Positions 7,985 through 15,104 of a stretch of DNA of 22,826 bases are shown here, one piece after another. The DNA is taken from assembly GCA_046290215.1 (NCBI GenBank), contig JBKAGC010000028.1:1-22826 (forward strand), in the 5' to 3' direction. Origin of the DNA: JAHRVQ01 sp046290215. Lineage in GTDB: Bacteria; Pseudomonadota; Gammaproteobacteria; Pseudomonadales; Azotimanducaceae. Within the stretch, counting starts at the first letter, position 1; every line of letters starts with the position of its first letter. The position numbers were made by a program, and so were the translations under genes. The notes beneath the pieces were generated by a model. It did not search any database. It saw nothing but the letters and a program-made list of their open reading frames with translations, and was not told the DNA's origin.

Positions 7985-7992
7985 AGGAAGGG
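7985..7992 (+). promoter_or_regulatory. Shine-Dalgarno deciding the TTG start of aceK
   Basis: AGGAAGGG ends 5 nt before the TTG at 7998. This strong site supports the unusual start codon, and the resulting protein aligns residue for residue with the expected catalytic positions of AceK. Confidence 0.75.
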
Positions 7993-7997
7993 TAAGA

Positions 7998-9713
7998 TTG
8001 CAACCAGAGCGTGAAAATTCTAGTGCGGCGCAGATAGCCGCAAGCATTGAGGCGGGATTTAGTCGGTACCGCAGTGAGTTTAATCGGGTTACCGCGGAGG
8101 CCCGGGACCGTTTTGCCAATCGCGATTGGCTTGGTGTGCAAAACGCCTCCATGCGGCGCATTAAGCTATATCGTGGTTATGCCGCCGAAACCGCCGCGCA
8201 GCTGCAATCTCTGTTAGAAAGCACTGGTGCCCAGTTAGAGGACTGGCAGGCCGCGCGGCAAGCCTACGTTAGTCTGGTGTCCCAGCGTTCTGATGCTGAG
8301 TTGGCGGGAACCTTTTTTAACACCATGTACCGGCGCACGCACCTGCACCAGGGGATCGACCAGCGTTATGCCTTTGTTTCCAGCGGCATTCACTCCCCAG
8401 AGCAGCCCCTTGGCCTGAAAGTTTATCAAGCTCAAAACCTTACAGGATTACTGCAAACCATGTTTGCAGAGCTTGAACTGGGTGCGCCTTTTGCGGATCT
8501 ACCCCGGGATATTGCATTAATAGAAAGCACAATGAAGGCGCTGATCCCATTGCTTCGCAACGATGCGGCGGTGGTTGAGTTGGAGCGAATTGATTCGGTG
8601 TTTTATCGTAATAAAGGCGCTTATTTGATTGGCCGCTTGACCATCGATGGCCACACCTTTCCCATGGCGATTCCCCTGCTAAACAGCAAGCAGGGTGTCT
8701 TCGTGGATACCATCATCTGGAACGAGAACGACCTCAGCACAATTTTTAGTTTCACCCGCTCATACTTTTTTGTTGAAGTGGCGTCCCCCTGGGCCATGGT
8801 TAAGTATTTAAAGGTATTGTTGCCAAAAAAGAAGACCTGGGAGCTTTACACCAGCCTCGGCTTTTTCAAACACGGCAAGACCGAGTTCTACAAAGACTTC
8901 CTGCGCCACCTGGATCACTCCAGTGATCAGTTTGAAATCGCCGAGGGGATTCGCGGCATGGTGATGACGGTGTTTACCCTGCCGTCTTATCAAACCGCCT
9001 TTAAGATCATCAAAGATAAGTTTTCACCCACCAAAACAGTCACCCGGCAGGGCGTCAGGGATGCTTATTATCTGGTGAAAACCCATGATCGCGTCGGCCG
9101 TATGGCGGATACCCAGGAGTTTAGCGACCTTTATCTACCCCGTGATCGCTTCGCGCCGGAGTTAATAGAAGAACTTACCCGGGTAGCGACCAATTCAGTG
9201 ACCGTGGACGATGAGCATGTAGTGATTAGCCATGTGTACACCGAGCGGTTGATGACGCCACTGAACATTTACATCCAGAACTGCAGTGAGTTTGAACTGC
9301 GGCTAGTGCTAGAGGACTATGGCCACGCTATCAAACAGTTGGCAGCGGCGAATATCTTTCCCGGTGATATGCTGCTGAAGAACTTCGGCGTGACCCGGCA
9401 TGGTCGGGTAGTGTTTTATGACTATGACGAAATTGTCTATCTCACCGATGTGAACTTCCGCGACATACCCGCGTCCAGCCATCCGGAAGATGGTATGGCT
9501 GCTGAAGCCTGGTTTAGTGTGGACGATGCCGATGTGTTTCCCGAGGAGTTCAAGAACTTCTTGTTTAGCTCCAAGTACCTGGTGGATTTGTTTTCTGAAT
9601 ATCACGGCGAACTGTTTACTGCCGAGTATTGGCGCAACATGCAGGCTAATGTTCGCGACCAAAAACTGATCGATGTGTTTCCTTACCGCCACAATCGGCG
9701 CTTTTATCAATAG
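7998..9713 (+). CDS. aceK: Isocitrate dehydrogenase kinase/phosphatase
   Basis: A 571-residue bifunctional enzyme (E. coli AceK is 578). It phosphorylates and inactivates isocitrate dehydrogenase, diverting isocitrate into the glyoxylate bypass during growth on acetate or fatty acids, and it reverses the modification. The N-terminal regulatory half includes YRRTHLHQGIDQRYAFVSSG and SVFYRNKGAYLIGR. The kinase-like half contains Lys336 in YQTAFKIIKDKF, Asp371 in MADTQEF, and the signature GDMLLKNFGVTRHGRVVFYD with Asp457, Asn462, Asp475 and Asp477. These sit at the same numbers I recall for E. coli. The gene is not next to aceA or aceB as in enterobacteria. It is divergent from an FCD regulator and shares the triple operator. 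TTG start. The crotonase gene follows closely. Confidence 0.97.
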   Translation: MQPERENSSAAQIAASIEAGFSRYRSEFNRVTAEARDRFANRDWLGVQNASMRRIKLYRGYAAETAAQLQSLLESTGAQLEDWQAARQAYVSLVSQRSDAELAGTFFNTMYRRTHLHQGIDQRYAFVSSGIHSPEQPLGLKVYQAQNLTGLLQTMFAELELGAPFADLPRDIALIESTMKALIPLLRNDAAVVELERIDSVFYRNKGAYLIGRLTIDGHTFPMAIPLLNSKQGVFVDTIIWNENDLSTIFSFTRSYFFVEVASPWAMVKYLKVLLPKKKTWELYTSLGFFKHGKTEFYKDFLRHLDHSSDQFEIAEGIRGMVMTVFTLPSYQTAFKIIKDKFSPTKTVTRQGVRDAYYLVKTHDRVGRMADTQEFSDLYLPRDRFAPELIEELTRVATNSVTVDDEHVVISHVYTERLMTPLNIYIQNCSEFELRLVLEDYGHAIKQLAAANIFPGDMLLKNFGVTRHGRVVFYDYDEIVYLTDVNFRDIPASSHPEDGMAAEAWFSVDDADVFPEEFKNFLFSSKYLVDLFSEYHGELFTAEYWRNMQANVRDQKLIDVFPYRHNRRFYQ

Positions 9714-9739
9714 TGGCCTGCCGCATCTGGACTGAAAAT

Positions 9740-10588
9740 ATGTACGACTACGAAACCCTTAGCACTGAATATCAAAACGGCATCATGACCGTAACCATTA
9801 GTAATCCGCCCATCAATGTCATGACTGCTAAGTTATATATGGAGTTGGTTGGTTTCACCAGCGAAGTCGCGGAAGACGAGCGGGTGAAAGTCGTGGTGTT
9901 TGAAAGTGCTGATCCTGATTTCTTTATTGCCCATTTTGACGTTGAGCTCATTTTGACTTTCCCTACCGACAAGCCCGCTGAAAAACAACAGCAACTGTCT
10001 GACTTTCACTTGATGTGCGAGCGGGTGAGAACCATGCCCAAAGCCACTATCGCAAAAATTAATGGCCGTGCTGGCGGTGGTGGTAACGAGTTTTGTGCGG
10101 CTTGTGACATGCGTTTTGGGGTGCGCGGCGTGACCCGGTTCAACCAAATGGAAGTACCATTGGGGATTCTGCCCGGTGGCACCGGCACCCAGCATTTACC
10201 GCGTTTGATGGGCCGCGGCCGGGCCATGGAGGTGATTCTCGGCGGCGATGATCTGGATGCTGAAACCGCCGAGCAGTGGGGTTACTTAAATCGCGCGTTT
10301 GCTACTCCGGCAGAAATGGATGCCCACGTCCAGCAATTGGCGGAGCGTATTGCCCTCTGGCCAAAAGGAGCCATCGCCAGGGCGAAAGCCTCTGTTCTCA
10401 ATAGTGAACTGCCAATTGAACAGGGCATGCTGGAAGAAGCCTATTTGTTCCAGCAAACCCTGCGCGACCCGGAAGCCCAGGCCATTATGCGCGCGGCATT
10501 ACAACAAGGTGCGCAAACCCGCGAGGGCGAGCTGCGCATCAATGACCTCGTGGTAGAAACGGCGAAGTCGTTAGGCCCCGAGGACTAG
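9740..10588 (+). CDS. Enoyl-CoA hydratase/isomerase (crotonase) family protein
   Basis: A 282-residue crotonase-fold protein. The CoA-ester oxyanion-hole regions are FIAHFDVEL (62-70) and NGRAGGGGNEF (108-118). Both positions that carry the catalytic glutamates of classic hydratases are Glu here: Glu117 in GGGNE and Glu138 in FNQMEVPLG. Hydration of an enoyl-CoA is therefore plausible, though isomerase or hydrolase activity cannot be excluded. PGGTGTQHLPRLMGRGRAMEV is the usual region after the second Glu. I prefer the ATG at 9740 (a GGA lies 8 nt upstream) over a GTG at 9713 that overlaps the aceK stop. It follows aceK with no room for a separate strong promoter, suggesting co-expression of fatty-acid or acyl-CoA use with glyoxylate-bypass control. 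Its stop overlaps that of the next, convergent gene. Confidence 0.92.
   Translation: MYDYETLSTEYQNGIMTVTISNPPINVMTAKLYMELVGFTSEVAEDERVKVVVFESADPDFFIAHFDVELILTFPTDKPAEKQQQLSDFHLMCERVRTMPKATIAKINGRAGGGGNEFCAACDMRFGVRGVTRFNQMEVPLGILPGGTGTQHLPRLMGRGRAMEVILGGDDLDAETAEQWGYLNRAFATPAEMDAHVQQLAERIALWPKGAIARAKASVLNSELPIEQGMLEEAYLFQQTLRDPEAQAIMRAALQQGAQTREGELRINDLVVETAKSLGPED
10585..10588. other. CTAG: overlapping stop codons of two convergent genes
   Basis: The palindrome CTAG gives TAG to the plus-strand crotonase gene (10586-10588) and TAG to the minus-strand CMD-family gene (10585-10587). It has the same geometry as the TTAA junction at 2675-2678. Confidence 0.88.
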
Positions 10589-11232
10589 TCCTTTTTGTCC
10601 TGGTCTACTGCACCCATAAAGTCCATCTTTTGCAGATCTTCCTCCGGTGCGGGGATCTCCTCGAGGCGTTCAGGTACATCATCATATTCGAGCTTCAAGG
10701 CGCGACACATGGTGGCGTGCATTTCGTAGGTGCAGGTAATGTAAGTCAGTTCGAGTATAGCCTCGTCGCTTAAATGTTCCTTTAGCACCTCAAATACGCC
10801 GTCAGAAACCCGGCCACCTGACAGAACTAAATCGTCAGTATATGCAAGCACCGCGCGCTCTATGGGCGAAAATAAATCTGTCGCCTGCCAGTGTGGAATG
10901 GCGCTAATTTGCTCTTCAGAGAATCCCACGGCGCGCATGCTTTTGCAGTGCTGCGAGTACACAAACTGGCTACCCCGGGTGTAACCGGCGCGGGTTTGAC
11001 CAAGTTCACGCAGCTTCGGGCTGATTTTTCGTTTGCCGCGATAAAACTGAAAACCGGCCACGGCATGGGCAAAACAATCTGGCACTAGTGCAAATACAGT
11101 CCACCAGTTGCCTGGTGTACCCGTTGCGGTGCCGGGTTTTTCAACCGGGTCACGGTCGCCAAACAGGGCGTCATACAGGGGCAAAACGGATGGGTCGGCG
11201 TCTTTACGACTGACTTCTCGCAAGCGAGGCAT
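10585..11232 (-). CDS. Carboxymuconolactone decarboxylase (CMD/AhpD-like) family protein
   Basis: A 215-residue all-helical protein of the CMD/AhpD-like superfamily. The recognisable core is KISPKLRELGQTRAGYTRGS followed by QFVYSQHCKSMRAVGFSEEQ (H95-C96 at the usual active-site helix), then FSPIERAVLAYTDDLVLSGG. A second helical unit (LSDEAILELTYITCTYEMHA) follows. The family includes muconolactone decarboxylases, peroxidase-linked AhpD and many unassigned proteins, so the reaction is open. I chose the ATG at 11232 because AAGGA lies 7 nt upstream and MPRLREV is a typical start. An upstream ATG at 11316 would add 28 unlike residues. It is divergent from the nitroreductase/carotenoid oxygenase pair, which may share its control region. 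Confidence 0.85.
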   Translation of the reverse strand: MPRLREVSRKDADPSVLPLYDALFGDRDPVEKPGTATGTPGNWWTVFALVPDCFAHAVAGFQFYRGKRKISPKLRELGQTRAGYTRGSQFVYSQHCKSMRAVGFSEEQISAIPHWQATDLFSPIERAVLAYTDDLVLSGGRVSDGVFEVLKEHLSDEAILELTYITCTYEMHATMCRALKLEYDDVPERLEEIPAPEEDLQKMDFMGAVDQDKKD

Positions 11233-11239
11233 GGTAGCG

Positions 11240-11244
11240 TCCTT
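11240..11244 (-). promoter_or_regulatory. Shine-Dalgarno deciding the start of the CMD-family gene
   Basis: On the minus strand AAGGA precedes the ATG at 11232 by 7 nt. No comparable site precedes the alternative ATG at 11316. Confidence 0.65.
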
Positions 11245-11365
11245 ATGTTGTGTTGAAGTATCAAGGCACAATGTACATGGCTTGTTTGTGACTGCAAAGC
11301 ATGTGGCGTGCACCACCTTGATTCAATGTTAGACTGAACGGCAAAACCAGATAGAGGGAAGCATT

Positions 11366-12001
11366 ATGGTGGATTTGTATGAAGCGATGAGTACCTTACG
11401 TGCGGTGCGACGCTTGAAACCAGACCCGATACCAGCCGATGTGTTGGAACGGGTGCTACAGGCCGCTGCCTGGGCACCCACGGGTGGTAACGTTCAGCCA
11501 TTTCGCATTCTTGCCGTGAAAGATCCGGCGAAAAAGGCTGAGATTGCCAGCATGTACCAGGCAGAATGGTCGAACTACACAAAAAACCTGCGCGACAACG
11601 CCTATGGCAGTGGCACAGAAAAAATGGTTCGGGCCGGGGATTATCTGGCCAACCATATGGCTGAAGTGCCAGTGTTATTGGTGTTTTGTTTTAATCCGAA
11701 CAATATGGCCATTACGGATGCCAATCTTGGTCGACCCTCGGTGGTAGGTGGCGGCAGTGTCTATACGGCAGTGCAAAACGTTATGCTCGCCTGTCGAGCG
11801 GAAGGGCTCGGTTGCGTTCTAACAACGCTGCTCTGTTTTCGGGAGCCAGAGATCAAAGCGCTCCTAAATATTCCTGAAGAATGGGGTACTTGTGCACACA
11901 TTCCCATTGGTTACCCGGTGCTGCGTGGCCATGGTCCGATCAGAAGAAGACCGTTGGATAAACTCGTTTATGAGGATACCTGGGGGAACTCACATGGCTA
12001 A
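11366..12001 (+). CDS. Nitroreductase-family FMN-dependent oxidoreductase
   Basis: A 211-residue nitroreductase-fold protein. The N-terminal FMN-phosphate region is MSTLRAVRRLKPDPIP (Arg12, Arg15, Arg16), followed by AAAWAPTGGNVQPFRILAV (Asn42, Gln44, Pro45). The dimer-core helix VYTAVQNVMLACRAEGLGCV and the C-terminal IPIGYPV strand with flavin-contacting basic residues (GPIRRRPLDKLV) complete the fold. Members use NAD(P)H and FMN to reduce nitro groups, quinones or enones, or act as dehydrogenases. AGGGAAG lies just before the ATG. Its stop overlaps the start of the carotenoid oxygenase gene by 8 nt, so the two are translated together and probably act on related compounds. Confidence 0.9.
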   Translation: MVDLYEAMSTLRAVRRLKPDPIPADVLERVLQAAAWAPTGGNVQPFRILAVKDPAKKAEIASMYQAEWSNYTKNLRDNAYGSGTEKMVRAGDYLANHMAEVPVLLVFCFNPNNMAITDANLGRPSVVGGGSVYTAVQNVMLACRAEGLGCVLTTLLCFREPEIKALLNIPEEWGTCAHIPIGYPVLRGHGPIRRRPLDKLVYEDTWGNSHG

Positions 12002-13400
12002 GCCTTTTCCAAAGCATCCGAATCTTGTGGGTGGTTACGCGCCAATACAAATGGAGTGTGATGCTCCTGACCTGATCATTGAAGGGGAGGTGCCAAAGGA
12101 TTTATATGGCACTTTCTACCGCAACGGCCCCAATCCGCAGTTTGCACCCAGGGGCGACCATCACTGGTTTGGTGGTGATGGCATGGTGCACGCGTTTCAT
12201 ATTGAGAACGGCAAAGTGTCTTATCGCAATCGTTGGGCGCGAACGAAAAAATGGTTGTTGGAACATGAAGCTGGCCACAGCTTGTTTAATCCCTTAAATC
12301 CAATGGATGTTGATCCTTCTGTGCAAGGCGTTGAAACCGACGGCGTCGCCAACACCAACATTGTCTGGCATGGCAATAAACTCCTGGCGCTGGAAGAGGG
12401 ACACGCGCCGTTTGAGTTAGATCCAGTGACGCTAGAGTCCAGAGGCGCCTGGACCTTTGACGAAACCCTGGTTGGGCCAATGACGGCACATCCGAAAATA
12501 GACCCTGAAACCGGCGAGATGATTTTCTTTGGGTACAGCGTGGATGGCATGTTGTCAGAGAAGATGTCAGTGCATGTGGTGGCCAAAGATGGCACTTTGA
12601 CCTCATCGCAGTTTTTCTCTGCGCCCTACGCGGCCATGGTGCATGATTTTATGGTGACCAGCGATTACATCCTGTTCCCCATCATGCCTTTAACGGCGTC
12701 ACTGGATCGTGCCATGCAAGGATTGCCAGCGTTTGCCTGGGAGCCAGAAAAAGGTAATCACATTGGCGTGATGCCGCGCCGTGGCACGGTGGATGAAATT
12801 CGTTGGTTCAAAAACGATGCGAGTTATGTGTTTCATCCCATGAATGCCTTTAACGACGGCGATGTGATTACCTGTGATGTGGCCGAGTATGGTCAGGCAC
12901 CGTTGTTTCCGAACCCCGATGGTTCAAAAGGTGACCCCGCCAAAATGTGGGCCAAACTCAATCGTTGGACCCTGGATATGGGTGCCAACACTGACGACTA
13001 CAAAGTGACTCCAGTGGATGGCGCCGCCTCGGAATTTGGTCGCCTGGATGAGCGCTTCGCCTGCCACACCTATCGTTATGGTTATATGCTTCGTCAGGAA
13101 GCGGGTGATAGTAGTGTCAGCTTCAACAGTATTGCCCGGGTTGATCATAGCTCTGGCAAAGTGGATGCCTATGAGATGGGCGAAGAAATGGCTTCTGGGG
13201 AAGCCATCTTTGTCCCTAAGTCAGACGACGCACCAGAGGGCGTTGGCTATTTACTAGCCAATGTATACGACCAGACCGTGGACAAGTCCCATCTGGTGAT
13301 ACTGGATGCTGAGAACCCTGGTGCTGGCCCATTGGCCAGAGCCTTCTTAGATCATCGTGTGCCGTTTGGCTTTCATGGAAATTGGCGCCCGGGCAGCTAA
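11994..13400 (+). CDS. Carotenoid/stilbene cleavage oxygenase (RPE65/CCD family)
   Basis: A 468-residue non-heme Fe(II) dioxygenase. All four iron-binding histidines are visible in family context: His166 (MTAHPKIDP), His217 (AAMVHDFMVT), His281 (YVFHPMNAFNDG) and His461 (GFHGNWRPG). The N-terminal FYRNGPNPQF and GGDGMVHAF motifs are also typical. The enzymes cut a C=C bond in carotenoids, apocarotenoids or lignin-derived stilbenes such as lignostilbene. Which applies here is not decidable. The ATG at 11994 is preceded by GGGGGAA and overlaps the nitroreductase gene by 8 nt. An upstream ATG at 11892 would lie 110 nt inside that gene and is unlikely. The gene stops in the stem of a possible terminator shared with the convergent hydrolase gene. 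No carotenoid biosynthesis genes are nearby, which slightly favours a catabolic role. Confidence 0.94.
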   Translation: MAKPFPKHPNLVGGYAPIQMECDAPDLIIEGEVPKDLYGTFYRNGPNPQFAPRGDHHWFGGDGMVHAFHIENGKVSYRNRWARTKKWLLEHEAGHSLFNPLNPMDVDPSVQGVETDGVANTNIVWHGNKLLALEEGHAPFELDPVTLESRGAWTFDETLVGPMTAHPKIDPETGEMIFFGYSVDGMLSEKMSVHVVAKDGTLTSSQFFSAPYAAMVHDFMVTSDYILFPIMPLTASLDRAMQGLPAFAWEPEKGNHIGVMPRRGTVDEIRWFKNDASYVFHPMNAFNDGDVITCDVAEYGQAPLFPNPDGSKGDPAKMWAKLNRWTLDMGANTDDYKVTPVDGAASEFGRLDERFACHTYRYGYMLRQEAGDSSVSFNSIARVDHSSGKVDAYEMGEEMASGEAIFVPKSDDAPEGVGYLLANVYDQTVDKSHLVILDAENPGAGPLARAFLDHRVPFGFHGNWRPGS

Positions 13401-13418
13401 GCCCCGGGCACTTAGCTG
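13394..13418. terminator. Possible bidirectional stem-loop at a convergent gene junction
   Basis: CAGCTAAG (13394-13401) and CTTAGCTG (13411-13418) form a perfect 8-bp stem around a 9-nt GC-rich loop. The stop codons of the carotenoid oxygenase gene (13398-13400) and of the convergent hydrolase gene (13412-13414) both lie in the stem. No T-tract follows on either strand, so termination strength is uncertain. Confidence 0.45.
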
Positions 13419-14143
13419 TGCCGCTCCAGAAAGGCCGTGACCGCACCTGCGGTGGCGGCTACCTTATCTTCTGACTTCCAGTCTTCAATTAAGGTGGCGT
13501 TTGGGGCGAGATCCATGATTGCCCGGGAAGTACTCTCGGGATGATAAAGGTCATTGCCTAACAGTACTAGTAAGGGTGATTGGCAGTCCTGAACCGCCTC
13601 TGCATCGACGCTAAACAAAAAGTCTTTGTCATACATATTGCTGCGAAACTGTTGCAGCACCGCCTCATCGGGTTTTGCTTCAAGGGCTTCAGCCCAACCA
13701 TCAAACATGTCGTAGAAGGCTGAGCGGTTGTTATCCAAACCAATGGTTTGCTGAATGATTGCTGCGTTGACACGTTCTGGTTGTGAATTGATCAAGCCAA
13801 AACAATAGCTGCCGCCTATGCAGCCACCCATAATGTGACAGCGCTCGATTTCAAGATGGTCGAGAAGGGCAATATGGTCATCGGTGTAGGTTTGCCAGTT
13901 GTCCGCCGCTGTGATGGGGGCTCGGGACTCACCAGCGTTACGCTGATCCATGGCAATGACCTTAAAGTGCGGCTTCAACGTCTCAATAGGATCAAAAGGC
14001 GAAGAGCGCCAGAACTTAATGGCAGAGCGCATACCGCCTGGTGCAAACAACAAGACAGGATAGCCTTCACCGTGTACTTCATAGTAGAGCTCAATTTCAC
14101 CAGCAGAACTTACTGTACCGGCTGGACGACGAAAAGTTGGCAT
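13412..14143 (-). CDS. Alpha/beta-hydrolase-fold protein with Cys at the nucleophile elbow
   Basis: A 243-245-residue alpha/beta-hydrolase-fold protein. The strand-turn regions are PVLLFAPGGMRS, VIAMDQRNAGES and the elbow HIMGGCIGGSYCFG. The elbow residue is Cys110 (numbered from the ATG at 14149), where most relatives have Ser. A probable acid is Asp200 in LLVLLGNDLYHP. The C-terminal segment where the catalytic His normally sits (IEDWKSEDKVAATAGAVTAFL) has no His, so a complete triad is not visible. Dienelactone hydrolase is a known Cys-elbow relative, but it keeps a His. I prefer the ATG at 14143, with GGAG 9 nt upstream, over the ATG at 14149, which is only 3 nt from that site. The gene is convergent with the carotenoid oxygenase gene. 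Function unassigned. Confidence 0.86.
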   Translation of the reverse strand: MPTFRRPAGTVSSAGEIELYYEVHGEGYPVLLFAPGGMRSAIKFWRSSPFDPIETLKPHFKVIAMDQRNAGESRAPITAADNWQTYTDDHIALLDHLEIERCHIMGGCIGGSYCFGLINSQPERVNAAIIQQTIGLDNNRSAFYDMFDGWAEALEAKPDEAVLQQFRSNMYDKDFLFSVDAEAVQDCQSPLLVLLGNDLYHPESTSRAIMDLAPNATLIEDWKSEDKVAATAGAVTAFLERHS

Positions 14144-14250
14144 GATCATTGGCTCCGTTAGGATGGTGTGGTGGGCATTTTAAGAAATGTCCGTGGCGCT
14201 TTGCTGACGTGTCTGGAATAATTCGCCGCTAACGCAATACTAAGATTTAA

Positions 14251-15015
14251 ATGAACCCGCTGTCACTTTTTTACCAGATCTACGAGAAGATTCTCTGGCG
14301 TCAGATTAAGCAGGGTCCAACGCCCCACCACATTGGGCTGATTCTTGATGGCAATCGCCGTTTCGCAAGATTCCGTAAGTTGGCATCCAACGAGGGTCAT
14401 AATGCTGGCTCTGCCAATGTGGAGTCGTTTCTTGACTGGTGCCGGGATCTCAACGTGAAAATCGTCACCCTGTATGGTTTTTCAGTGGAAAACTATAACC
14501 GCAGCGATGATGAGGTGGATTACTTGATGAGCCTGATCCTGAAAAAGCTCAAGGATTATCAAACCGATCCGGTGATTATGGAGCAGCGAGTAAAGGTCAA
14601 GGTACTGGGTAGGCTAGAAGACCTCTCGGAAGAGATGAACCAGGAAATTGCCAAAATTGAAGCGCTCACTAAAGACCATGATAACTTTCAGTTAAATATT
14701 GCCATCAGCTACGGCGGTCGCGCCGAGATTGTGGATGCCGTGAAGAAAGTAGCGCTAGAGGTTCGGGACGGTAGTCTTGACGTTAATGCTCTGGACGAAC
14801 AGGTGTTTTCAAAATACCTATACACCGCGGGTATCCCTGATCCTGATTTTATTATTCGTACCTCCGGCGAAGAGCGCTTGTCAGGCTTTCTGTCATGGCA
14901 AAGCGCATACTCCGAATTGTATTTTACCGAGGTATTTTGGCCGGCGTTTCGCAAGATCGATTTTTGGCGAGCCATTCGCGTCTATCAGCAGCGGGAACGG
15001 CGATTCGGCAAGTAA
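14251..15015 (+). CDS. Cis-prenyltransferase (undecaprenyl diphosphate synthase family), DGNRR subtype
   Basis: A 254-residue cis-isoprenyl diphosphate synthase. These enzymes condense isopentenyl diphosphate units onto an allylic diphosphate to make polyprenyl carriers. Visible landmarks are HHIGLILDGNRRFARFRK with catalytic Asp33, GHNAG, LYGFSVENYNR, the C-terminal RTSGEERLSGFLSWQSAYSE and the final RRFGK (RxG motif). Two points depart from housekeeping bacterial UppS: DGNRR instead of DGNGRWA, and SGFLSW where UppS has NFLLWQ. The first resembles archaeal or eukaryotic (DHDDS-like) enzymes. None of the usual uppS neighbours (frr, cdsA, dxr) is present, so this may be a second cis-prenyltransferase with a different chain length. 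The Shine-Dalgarno is poor. Confidence 0.92.
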   Translation: MNPLSLFYQIYEKILWRQIKQGPTPHHIGLILDGNRRFARFRKLASNEGHNAGSANVESFLDWCRDLNVKIVTLYGFSVENYNRSDDEVDYLMSLILKKLKDYQTDPVIMEQRVKVKVLGRLEDLSEEMNQEIAKIEALTKDHDNFQLNIAISYGGRAEIVDAVKKVALEVRDGSLDVNALDEQVFSKYLYTAGIPDPDFIIRTSGEERLSGFLSWQSAYSELYFTEVFWPAFRKIDFWRAIRVYQQRERRFGK

Positions 15016-15069
15016 GCGGTTTACAAAAACCCCACAATTACGGGGGCGAGTTTTAGGCAAAAAGCAGGT

Positions 15070-15075
15070 TATACT
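15070..15075 (+). promoter_or_regulatory. Possible -10 box for the FHA-GGDEF gene
   Basis: TATACT at 15070-15075 matches the sigma-70 -10 consensus at 5 of 6 positions and lies 29 nt before the ATG at 15105. The -35 region (around 15047-15052) does not resemble TTGACA, so this is a weak call. Confidence 0.3.
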
Positions 15076-15104
15076 GGAGCGATCAAACTGCTTGCAGTTG
15101 GCTA

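Noticed and set aside
9309..9710. A 133-codon minus-strand open frame opposite aceK
   Set aside because: It covers the aceK catalytic signature on the opposite strand, has no ribosome-binding site or domain, and is explained by aceK codon use.
11892..11993. An upstream ATG for the carotenoid oxygenase giving 34 extra residues
   Set aside because: It would overlap the nitroreductase gene by 110 nt and encode non-conserved residues. The ATG at 11994 has a strong GGGGGAA site and a typical N-terminus.
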